Source of the DNA: Bdellovibrionales bacterium
Lineage (GTDB): Bacteria > Bdellovibrionota > UBA1018 > CAIPTA01
Reading direction: 5' to 3'
Assembly (NCBI GenBank): GCA_021730855.1
Contig: JAKFYM010000012.1
Coordinates: forward strand, 1 to 35,519
DNA: 35,519 bases
Shown: one piece after another, positions 14,372 to 21,387 of the stretch
How positions within the stretch are numbered: position 1 is the first letter of the stretch
Layout of the letters: the number at the start of each line of letters is the position of its first letter
Program-made: the position numbers and the translations under genes
The notes under the pieces: model-generated
The model's database searches: none
The model's input: the letters and a program-made list of their open reading frames with translations, nothing else
What the model was told of the DNA's origin: nothing

Positions 14372-15709
14372 ATGAAAGTGGCACTAGCATTCCAAAACGA
14401 CGTGATTGCCGATGTGTATGCATTGGCCCTCGACGGTTGCCTGGAAAATTGTACCGTGGATAATTTTGATAGCTTCGATAGTTTGACAGAGACAGTGCAA
14501 AAAGAACCCTATGCCTGCATCGTGACGGACGTCTCTCTCCAAGGACAAAACTTTGTTGAAACCTTCAAGGACCCTGGCTTTTGTGCCCTATCGATTCCCA
14601 TTTTCGTCGTTGGCGGGGAAGAAGGCCTAGCCCCCCCAGCAGGTAGCAAGCTCAAAATTTCTGCTCTGCCCAAGGGCGTGACCATTCGCGATTTTGCCGA
14701 GACGATCATCGAAGCTCTAAGCAAAGATTTCACCGCTAAGGATTTCTGCAAGATTTCGGTCATGACCTTGCTGGTGAAACAAAAGGACCTTCGTTTTAAT
14801 CTCTACGTGAAACTCTCCGATGACAAATACATAAAAGTCCTAAACGCACGCGACACCTTCGATGAAGAGCAATACAAGCGCTTCCAAGAGAAAAAAATGG
14901 ACTTTCTCTACCTGCGTCGCCCGGATTTCTTCTCCCTGATCGACAATCTTCTCGGTGAAGTGCAAAAACTCTATGCGGCTGACGAGGCCCTACCGGTGGA
15001 TGCCTCTTTTTCCACCACCAAAGCGATTTTTCAGACAGTACACTCGGCCTTCGAAACCGAAGGCTTTACCCCCGAAATGCGTTTGCTCACCGAGGCCACC
15101 ATCAATTTGGCTATCAAAACCGTGCAAAAAAACCCGCGCCTCTCGGAATTGCTGCAGAAAATGGACGCCGACAAATCCTCCTTTGTGGGCTGGCATAGTA
15201 CGGCTCTTTCCTTTCTCAGCTGCAAGCTAGCCACCATGCTTGGCTGGAATTCGGAAGCTACTTTTTTCAAACTCTCCTTGGCTTCCATGCTGCACGACCT
15301 TTCCCTGCCCTCGGACCAACTCGCAGAGCTCCAAACGCAAGAAGACCTGAACGAATCCTCCCTCAGTCCAGAAGACAAAGAGCTCGTGCGCCAGCACCCA
15401 CGCAACTCCGCCAAACTAATCTCCGGATTCGAGGAAATTCCCGGGGAAGTGAGCTTTATCATTGAGCAGCACCATGAGCGCCCCGAAGGAAATGGCTTCC
15501 CTGCCCAAGCAGATCACAAAGAAATCAGCGCTATTTCGGCCCTCTTCATCATCACGCACGACATCGTGAACACCATGTTCCACTCCCCACCCCAGAATTT
15601 CGACCTCCAAGCTTTTTTGACCGACCGAGAAGCAAAAAAAACCTACTCCAAAGGTGCCTTTGGGCAGGTGTTCCGCACGATTATGATGAAATCCTCGGCT
15701 GAAACCTAG
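14372..15709 (+). CDS. Receiver-like plus HD-domain (degenerate HD-GYP) signalling protein
   Basis: This 445-residue protein has three parts. Residues 1-120 look like a receiver fold (ACIVTDVSLQG carries a possible phospho-aspartate; the DD pair at the start is missing). Residues about 130-195 (FNLYVKLSDDKYIKVLNARDTFD...FLYLRRPDF) match a spacer segment I recall from Bdellovibrio HD-GYP proteins. Residues 225-440 form the HD domain: H275, H308-D309 (LHDLSLP), H342 (RQHPRNSAKLI) and H367-H368-E369, followed by GNGFP in place of the HHExxDGxGYP signature. Metal ligands seem present but the GYP motif is altered, so c-di-GMP phosphodiesterase activity is plausible but uncertain. Operon with the upstream STAS gene. 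Confidence 0.82.
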   Translation: MKVALAFQNDVIADVYALALDGCLENCTVDNFDSFDSLTETVQKEPYACIVTDVSLQGQNFVETFKDPGFCALSIPIFVVGGEEGLAPPAGSKLKISALPKGVTIRDFAETIIEALSKDFTAKDFCKISVMTLLVKQKDLRFNLYVKLSDDKYIKVLNARDTFDEEQYKRFQEKKMDFLYLRRPDFFSLIDNLLGEVQKLYAADEALPVDASFSTTKAIFQTVHSAFETEGFTPEMRLLTEATINLAIKTVQKNPRLSELLQKMDADKSSFVGWHSTALSFLSCKLATMLGWNSEATFFKLSLASMLHDLSLPSDQLAELQTQEDLNESSLSPEDKELVRQHPRNSAKLISGFEEIPGEVSFIIEQHHERPEGNGFPAQADHKEISAISALFIITHDIVNTMFHSPPQNFDLQAFLTDREAKKTYSKGAFGQVFRTIMMKSSAET

Positions 15710-15753
15710 GGTGAATTGCCAAGCCACAAAAGCTGGTGTTAGATCTTCTTAGA

Positions 15754-16488
15754 ATGAAAAAGCTACCTCTTTGGAAAAGACCTCTTTTTGCCCAGCGCGT
15801 GCTAGAAATCGGCGGCGGCCATGATCCCTACTATGGCGTGACGCATGCGGTGGATAAATTTCCGGAAAACAATGCGCAAAGAGGCGGAAATTTCGTCCTT
15901 CCCTCGGGAGCCAAATTCTACGAGGGCGATTTGGAAGCCCTGCCTTTTGGGGAAAATGAATCTTTTGATTTCATTTATGCCAGCCACGTATTCGAACATG
16001 TGACAAACCCACAAAAAGCAGCTGCCGAACTCAACCGCGTGGGGAATAAAGGATACATCGAGACCCCGAGCCCTTTGCGCGAGCAACTTGCCTGCCCCCT
16101 CCCCTACGATAAAAATGATTTTCACACCCTTTTCTGCTGGAGCAAGAACGGGGAATTTCATTGCGTACAAAAAACGGAAAGTACCGTGGCCCAGTTTCCC
16201 GACACCCGGACCGGCCGCATTGCCAAAAAACTTTTTCATATACATCGCGATGGCGGATTGAACCTCGAGCCCCTGCTGTCGCGGCGAGCAAAAACCACCG
16301 AGCACTTTTTTTCCGGTGGCTTCCGCCTGCGTGAGCACAAAAACTTCCTCGAAGCAGCGGCGGCGGGATGCTGTGCCTATGAGGCCTCGGTCTCCGCCAT
16401 CCTGCAAGACATCACCTTTCCCTTCAGCCTCGCCTCCCCCCGCTTTCTCGAGCTGAAGGCACGCCTAGACCGAAGACTGCCCACGTGA
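15754..16488 (+). CDS. SAM-dependent methyltransferase
   Basis: About 244 residues with a class I methyltransferase core: motif I VLEIGGGHDPY (16-26), an acidic residue after the second strand (HAVDKFP), then GDLEALPF and the FDFIYASHVFEHV stretch typical of the methyltransferase-11 group. The second half (SRRAKTTEHFFSGGF...) is not a recognisable domain. The substrate is unknown; overlap with a glycosyltransferase suggests modification of a surface glycan or lipid. The ATG at 15754 places motif I at the usual distance; a GTG at 15736 is an alternative. The stop overlaps the GTG of the next gene by four bases (GTGA). Confidence 0.82.
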   Translation: MKKLPLWKRPLFAQRVLEIGGGHDPYYGVTHAVDKFPENNAQRGGNFVLPSGAKFYEGDLEALPFGENESFDFIYASHVFEHVTNPQKAAAELNRVGNKGYIETPSPLREQLACPLPYDKNDFHTLFCWSKNGEFHCVQKTESTVAQFPDTRTGRIAKKLFHIHRDGGLNLEPLLSRRAKTTEHFFSGGFRLREHKNFLEAAAAGCCAYEASVSAILQDITFPFSLASPRFLELKARLDRRLPT

Positions 16489-17516
16489 TCCCCCTTTTTG
16501 GCTTCACGCTCCTGCGCAATGGCATCAAGTACGACTACCCCTTTCAGGAGAGCCTGCAAAGCCTCAGCGAACTCTGCAAACTCGTGTATGTGGCTCTAGG
16601 AAAATCGGAGGATGGGACTGAGGCGGCGCTCGGCCATTTTTCTAACTTGCGCATCCTGCCCACGGTCTGGGATGAAAACTTGCGCAAATCTGGCCTCATC
16701 CTTTCGGTGCAAACCAATATCGCCCTCGAAGGCTTGCGCAAGGAGCAGCCGGAAGGCTGGGGAATTTACCTGCAGGCCGATGAAATTTTCAACCCTTCCG
16801 ATTTTCCCCAACTGCGTGCCGACATTGAAGCTGCCGATCGCTCCGGCTGTGACGGCATCTCTTTTCGATACCTGCATTTCTGGCAGCGCTATGACCACCT
16901 CGCCACCTCCCCTCGCTGGTACCCTCAGGAAATTCGCGCCATCCGCCTAGACTCTCAGGCAGTAAGTTATGGAGACGCGCAAAGCCTTGCCCCCTTACGG
17001 AAAGTTTTTTTCAGCGATGTGCCAGTCCATCACTATGGGCATGTTCGTAAACAAGATGCCTATGAACGCAAGCGCTGGGATTTTGGCCGTTGGTGGCATA
17101 ACGACGATGAACTCGCCAAGGTGCTGAAAAAAGGAGAAAAGCGGGAGCAGCAGGAAAAGACGGTGGCTTACTACGGACCACATCCACGCTATATGGAAGC
17201 CAAGATTGCGAGCCAATCCCCGCTGCCTGGCCCAAGAAAAATCACAGTTTATGGCCGCAAAGAAAACTTTACGCCAGAATTTCTAGGTCGTATTCAAGCG
17301 GATATGCACTGGACTCTAGATGCCCGCGAAATCCAGCAGCGGCATCCGGAGTCCGTGGTGCTCTTAGAGCCCCTGCCTCTCCTACGCCAGTTATTTTCCT
17401 TTGGGAAGTTTCGCTCCAACGTGCCAACGCAAATGGGCTCTGAGCTCGCCCGCCCTTGGACCAAAGAATTCATCGCGATCTTGCGTTTTTCGGAAAAAAA
17501 CATCTCGGTACGATAA
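16485..17516 (+). CDS. Putative glycosyltransferase (GT2-like)
   Basis: A 343-residue protein with the layout of small GT-A-fold enzymes: an N-terminal strand (FGFTLLRNGIKYDYP), LVYVALGKSEDGTEAAL where nucleotide-sugar binding begins, and WGIYLQADEIF (92-102), whose ADE stands where the DxD-type metal/nucleotide site lies. Middle segments FRYLHFWQRYDH and VHHYGHVRK give the aromatic/histidine-rich acceptor side seen in related uncharacterised transferases. The C-terminal 90 residues carry a small extra domain. Start is GTG at 16485, overlapping the methyltransferase stop, so translation is coupled. It ends 11 bases before the convergent acyltransferase gene, and no terminator separates the two. 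Confidence 0.72.
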   Translation: MIPLFGFTLLRNGIKYDYPFQESLQSLSELCKLVYVALGKSEDGTEAALGHFSNLRILPTVWDENLRKSGLILSVQTNIALEGLRKEQPEGWGIYLQADEIFNPSDFPQLRADIEAADRSGCDGISFRYLHFWQRYDHLATSPRWYPQEIRAIRLDSQAVSYGDAQSLAPLRKVFFSDVPVHHYGHVRKQDAYERKRWDFGRWWHNDDELAKVLKKGEKREQQEKTVAYYGPHPRYMEAKIASQSPLPGPRKITVYGRKENFTPEFLGRIQADMHWTLDAREIQQRHPESVVLLEPLPLLRQLFSFGKFRSNVPTQMGSELARPWTKEFIAILRFSEKNISVR

Positions 17517-17527
17517 CTAAAAGCGGC

Positions 17528-18469
17528 TTAGTTTTGTTGGTGAGCGGTGGCGTGGTCAAGAGGGCTGCGATCGGCCTTCCAGCGACGATGAATCCACAGC
17601 CATTGTTCAGGATGGTTGCGAATGAGTTTCTCGACGGCATATTGATACTGCTGCGTGTTCAGCCACTCTTCGCGCAGCTCGCGCTCCTTGGAATTCTCGG
17701 GAAGTTCGTTGGCGGAAAGATAGGGTAGCTCCTCTAGGATGCGGACTTCGTGCGTGCCATCGGGGCGGCGATAGGTGCAAAAAGGAAATACGGGCACTCC
17801 CGTCTCTCGCACTAAATGCGCAAGGCCGCGAATCGAAGCCGCTGGCACGCCAAAAAAATCAGCGCGGATGCCCTTCGCGCCGGTGATATTCTGATCCACC
17901 ATAAAGCCAATGAATTTATTCTCTCGTAAGGCCACCTTCATCTTCTCAAGGGCCCCGCCGGAATAAATGATGTCGAGGCCCGTGCGCCTCCGCTGGCGCT
18001 CAATCAAGGCCTGCGACACCAGGCCAGACATCCGCTTGGCCACCACCGCAGCCCGGTAGCCATGCAGGGCCATGCCCATGGCCAGCAGCTCCCAATTGGC
18101 CACATGGGCGCTAATGAAAATGGCGCCCTGGCCACGAGCTTCGATCTCCGCCATGCGCTTGCGATCGATCGCGCTTAAGTACAGCTCCCGGCGCATCTGC
18201 TCGGGGCTAAGGGAAAAGTTCCGCGCAATTTCTAGAAAAAGCATGCCCACATTGGCAAAGATTTCCCGGGCTAGGCGCTCCTGCTGCTCAGGACTTAACT
18301 CCCGGCCGAGGGCTAGCTGCAGATTCGCGAGCACGATTTTTTTGCGGAAACCGCAGAAATAAAGAAGGCCTCCAAGCCCTCGCCCTAATCGGGTGGTGAC
18401 TGGAAGGCCTAAGCTTTTCAAAAAATACGAGAACAATAGGAGCGGGGCTATCGCGCAACGGGCGAACAA
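17528..18469 (-). CDS. LpxL/LpxM (HtrB)-type lipid A acyltransferase
   Basis: A 313-residue inner-membrane enzyme of the lysophospholipid acyltransferase superfamily. A hydrophobic N-terminal anchor (about 5-40) is followed by the catalytic HX4(D/E) motif AHVANWE (H122, E127), MVDQNITGAKGIRADFFG in the middle, and WLWIHRRWK near the end. The family adds secondary acyl chains to lipid A from acyl-ACP. Whether it is LpxL or LpxM cannot be settled. The only reasonable start is TTG at 18469, five bases after the infA stop, with no strong ribosome-binding site. It is last in an operon with an RRM protein and IF-1, an unusual grouping. Confidence 0.92.
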   Translation of the reverse strand: MFARCAIAPLLLFSYFLKSLGLPVTTRLGRGLGGLLYFCGFRKKIVLANLQLALGRELSPEQQERLAREIFANVGMLFLEIARNFSLSPEQMRRELYLSAIDRKRMAEIEARGQGAIFISAHVANWELLAMGMALHGYRAAVVAKRMSGLVSQALIERQRRRTGLDIIYSGGALEKMKVALRENKFIGFMVDQNITGAKGIRADFFGVPAASIRGLAHLVRETGVPVFPFCTYRRPDGTHEVRILEELPYLSANELPENSKERELREEWLNTQQYQYAVEKLIRNHPEQWLWIHRRWKADRSPLDHATAHQQN

Positions 18470-18473
18470 AGGA

Positions 18474-18692
18474 TTATGTCCGCTGACGGTGCGTGATCAG
18501 TCCGTGGGTGGGGTCATAGGGAGAAACTCCCACTGTGACCCGATCTCCCACGAGCACTTTGATTTTGAACTTCTTCATGCGTCCGGAAATACGCGCCGAC
18601 ACGATCTGGCCATTATCCAAAAGAATCTGGAAATTGCCTCCGGTCGTGTCCACGACCTTACCTTCTGCGCTCAAAAGATCGTCTCTAGCCAT
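18474..18692 (-). CDS. infA: Translation initiation factor IF-1
   Basis: A 72-residue OB-fold protein, exactly the family length. Key segments are NGQIVSARISGRMKKFKIKV (split as NGQIVSARISG and RMKKFKIKV) and GDRVTVGVSPYDPTHGLI, matching E. coli IF-1 closely. It occupies the A site of the 30S subunit during initiation and also has RNA-chaperone properties like other OB-fold cold-shock proteins. Its ATG shares one base with the TAA of the upstream RRM gene (TAATG), so the two are translationally coupled. Confidence 0.97.
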   Translation of the reverse strand: MARDDLLSAEGKVVDTTGGNFQILLDNGQIVSARISGRMKKFKIKVLVGDRVTVGVSPYDPTHGLITHRQRT

Positions 18693-19015
18693 TAATAACG
18701 GGAGCCTCGTCCGAATCCGCCGCCACCGCCGCCGCTACGACCACCGCCGCCGCCACCTTCACGAGGAGCTTGAGGACGGGCTTCGTTCACAGTGATCGGA
18801 CGTCCGTCCACCACTTGGCCGTTCATTTTTTCAATAGCGTCTGTGGCTTCTTGGTCAGAAGACATTTCCACAAAGCCAAAGCCTTTGCTACGGCCAGAAT
18901 CACGATCCGTGATCACGCGTGCAGACTCCACGGTGCCGAAAGCAGAAAACGCTTGCTCCAAAGAGCTATCGTTCATCGAAAAAGACAGGTTACCAACGTA
19001 CAACTTCTTACCCAT
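18692..19015 (-). CDS. RRM-domain RNA-binding protein with glycine-rich tail
   Basis: A 107-residue protein with one RNA recognition motif (1-80): RNP2 is KLYVGNLSF (4-12) and RNP1 is KGFGFVEM (around 44-51). A tail of G-rich runs with R and S follows, ending FGRGSRY. Such proteins occur in cyanobacteria and several proteobacteria and bind single-stranded RNA; many are cold induced. It has an excellent ribosome-binding site (aggagg, 5 bases before ATG). It heads an operon with infA and a lipid A acyltransferase, consistent with a cold-adaptation unit (inference). Confidence 0.95.
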   Translation of the reverse strand: MGKKLYVGNLSFSMNDSSLEQAFSAFGTVESARVITDRDSGRSKGFGFVEMSSDQEATDAIEKMNGQVVDGRPITVNEARPQAPREGGGGGGRSGGGGGGFGRGSRY

Positions 19016-19165
19016 AAAAACCTCCTAAGGCCGGGTGCCGCTTCGGAGGCCTGGGGCACGATGCCCGCAATCTCGAAAGTAGCCGAAAAAGAATATCCAT
19101 GAACTACCACGCACTTCCAGAGATAGCGAATATTTCGTGGCAGGCTGCCGCAATTCGGCGCCGCG

Positions 19166-19663
19166 CTAGGGGAGGGTATCCTCCTCTGCGCCCCCAAAAA
19201 GATAGTCCAAGAGAGCCCTCCGCTCCTCATGGCTGAGCCTCCGCGTGGGGGGCATTTGCTCCTCAAGAACCGCCATATCACTGGTGCGGTAATGGATTTC
19301 TTCCGCAAGGTTGCGGCCCGAGCGGGTGGGCCGCTCAAGGGCTGCCCGGAGCTTGGTCAGATCGTGAAAAGGAACTGGGGGGGCCACCCCCGTATTGTGG
19401 CAGGCAATGCAGCGGCTGACGATCATCGGCCCCGTGACGGTTGCGGCCGCGGCCCGCGCCGCCACTCTAGCCAGCACCTCCGGCGATTGAAAATAGGGCA
19501 AGGCCTTCGCGATGCCCGTGGCTAGTAGGTCTTCACACTTTTCGTCCTTAAAAAGAGCCGCATCAGCTAAGCGATTCCAGGCATAAACAAAATGCCCACG
19601 CACATTGCTAGGAGTGCCGAAACGTTCGCCAAAGGCCAAACGCCCTCGAGTGCCAAAATCCAT
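19166..19663 (-). pseudogene. Truncated cytochrome c-like protein
   Basis: A 165-residue frame with one heme-attachment motif CIACH and, 60 residues later, MPPTRRLSHEERRALLDYL, the usual axial-methionine and C-terminal helix of c-type cytochromes or PSCyt-type domains. There is no signal peptide, although c-type heme attachment takes place in the periplasm. The same frame is closed by a TAG about 20 bases upstream of the ATG, just before a run of seven A, and no Shine-Dalgarno is seen. The upstream DNA encodes no hydrophobic segment in any frame. The best reading is the C-terminal remnant of a larger exported protein that lost its N-terminus, though a short intact gene cannot be excluded. Confidence 0.6.
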
Positions 19664-19739
19664 CGACCAGTCGGAGGTTTTTTTCTATTATCGACGAGCT
19701 GGCAGCGGAGCCTAAGTCAGCTTCGCTGCCCAAGAGCCT

Positions 19740-20063
19740 TTAGTTCGTGCCCTCACAGACGAAGATGAAATCAGATTCCAAATGCAAAGTGGCATTGCGG
19801 CTCACCTGCGGATCGAAGGTCACGCGCCAGGGATCTGTGGGATCATTGCTCTGGAACACATAGGGGCGGTCATCGGCAAGCAGAGCCCCGTCAACCCAAA
19901 TGTCGTTGTCAAAAAAAGAAGCCTTTTGGGCGACAAAATCAATTTTCAAGGCCCAATCGTCCCACTCCTTGTGGTGGCAATTGTACTTCAGGGGCAGAGG
20001 CGTGACCGCGTGGGCCGCTTGAAACAAAGATAAGAACGAGACAATAAAAAATACTTTTTTCAT
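19740..20063 (-). CDS. Small secreted protein of unknown function
   Basis: A 107-residue protein with a clean signal peptide (MKKVFFIVSFLSLFQAAHA, cleaved before VT). The mature part of about 88 residues is acidic, rich in aromatic residues and has two cysteines (YNCHHKEWDDW and FIFVCEG at the end) that could form a disulfide. No family recognised. ATG at 20063 is chosen because aaggagag lies just upstream and the signal begins there; the frame continues to 20126 without meaning. The gene stands alone between a cytochrome remnant and the palindromic element. Confidence 0.78.
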   Translation of the reverse strand: MKKVFFIVSFLSLFQAAHAVTPLPLKYNCHHKEWDDWALKIDFVAQKASFFDNDIWVDGALLADDRPYVFQSNDPTDPWRVTFDPQVSRNATLHLESDFIFVCEGTN

Positions 20064-20139
20064 AAAACTCTCCTTGGGGAAAAGATCTGTGCGGTCATGG
20101 CTATGAGCGTGGGCCTCCAAAGTCAAGATGCCGACTCAT

Positions 20140-20319
20140 TAGAAGTGGTCTCATCAATCGGACGTGGCGAAGCTGAGATGAAAACCGCGAATCCGAGGCG
20201 GAGGGCCCAAAAGGCGCGGAGGTGTAGCAGAGCTACATCGAGCACCTTTTGGGTCCGACAACGAAGGAGTCGCGGTTTTCATCCAGCTGCAGTAGGCCCT
20301 ATTTATGAGACCACTTCTA
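20140..20319. repeat. Long imperfect palindrome (MITE/REP-like element)
   Basis: About 180 bases that fold back almost completely. Outer arms tagaagtggtctcat (20140-20154) and atgagaccacttcta (20305-20319) are perfect complements. Second arms gatgaaaaccgcga (20177-20190) and tcgcggttttcatc (20270-20283) are perfect. An inner cccaaaagg...ccttttggg pair flanks a small hairpin gtagc-aga-gctac near 20224-20236. Inverted ends without a gene suggest a non-autonomous mobile element or a large structured repeat. It lies in the 384-base gap before the coiled-coil gene. Confidence 0.85.
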
Positions 20320-20447
20320 GGCACGAAGGACTGCGTCCCTCGCGGGGTTGCGAAATGACAGGAATTTATAACCGTCCCACTATTCTCTTTCTTGCACGTT
20401 CCGGAAAGCATAAAGACCAATGCGGCATTTCTGCCGGGAGGCCCTCT

Positions 20448-21170
20448 ATGATTCTCTTGATGTTCTTTTTCCTATCTTATTCCGCGTACGCTCTCGGTCC
20501 CGAACCGCACCAACCCTTTGAGCCTGCTTATGCGGCCGACCAAGAGCAGCTCACGATCGATTCGATGGAGGAAGAGACAAATCAGTTTCGACGTTTCGGC
20601 GAGTGGAATGCCCAGCTCGAACAACTCAAGGCCAAAAAACAAAGCCGTGATGATCTACGTACAGAATATGAGCGTGTGAAGCAGTTGTTTGAACGGGGGA
20701 ACGTGAGCCCAGACATTTTTCGCGAAAAAGAATTTACCTACCTGCAGGCCGAGAACTCCCTGGCTCAGCAGGAGAGCCAAACAGAGAGAGCGCGGGAAAT
20801 CGCGGCCATCGCCCGCCTTCGCCTGCTGCAAAAAGGAAATCCGGCCCGGGACTATCGCCAAGAAATCGCGCAACTGCTGCAGACAGCGACCCAAACCGAG
20901 AAAAGAGCCCTAGAAACTTCCTTGATGGGAGCAAGGGCCACCTTGGCCTATTTCCAAAATCGTATTGCTAGCGGCCGAGTCCTTTTGGAGAAGGACCTCA
21001 TTTCCAAAGTAGAAATGGAAAAAAGGGAAAGCCGGAAAGTGTGGGCGCTCAGCCAAATCCAGTTGATCCAGAACCAAATCAAGGCCGCAGACGATGCGCT
21101 AGACGGCCTACGCCGCAGCCAAGAGAAGCTAGAAAAGACAAAAGGCCAAACGCCCCCGGCCGGCTCCTAG
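20448..21170 (+). CDS. Secreted coiled-coil protein
   Basis: A 240-residue protein with a signal peptide (MILLMFFFLSYSAYA, cleaved before LG). The rest is almost wholly charged alpha-helix: two long coiled-coil stretches (about 40-110 and 130-225) rich in E, Q, K, R with heptad leucines, joined by GNPARDYRQEIAQ. The pattern, with VKQLFERGNVSPDIFREKE and VLLEKDLISKVEMEKRES, is very like the helical hairpin of HlyD/MFP adaptor proteins (r..L...g.iS..e.d), but the lipoyl and beta-barrel parts are absent. Function unknown; possibly a hairpin-only periplasmic adaptor. gggagg precedes the ATG by six bases. The frame runs upstream through the palindrome to 20097 but that part is not protein-like. 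Confidence 0.75.
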   Translation: MILLMFFFLSYSAYALGPEPHQPFEPAYAADQEQLTIDSMEEETNQFRRFGEWNAQLEQLKAKKQSRDDLRTEYERVKQLFERGNVSPDIFREKEFTYLQAENSLAQQESQTERAREIAAIARLRLLQKGNPARDYRQEIAQLLQTATQTEKRALETSLMGARATLAYFQNRIASGRVLLEKDLISKVEMEKRESRKVWALSQIQLIQNQIKAADDALDGLRRSQEKLEKTKGQTPPAGS

Positions 21171-21387
21171 AAGTGATTTTTCGCCTATAGAGACGCATTC
21201 CCTGACTTGCCCAACCCCTATTCTTGCCCTTTAGGCGAAGGTTTCCTGCCCAAATCCTTGCGGCGCACAAAAAAATGCCTTTTAAGGGCGTCAAAGTGAT
21301 CAAAATCTGTCATATAGGGGGTAGGAAACGGGCTTCGCTTTGGCTCTGGCGCGCCATTTTTCAATAGTAGGAGCAAGGAACAGCATA

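Noticed and set aside
20097..20447. Upstream extension of the coiled-coil gene
   Set aside because: The open frame runs through the palindrome and gives arginine-rich nonsense; the ATG at 20448 has a ribosome-binding site and signal peptide.
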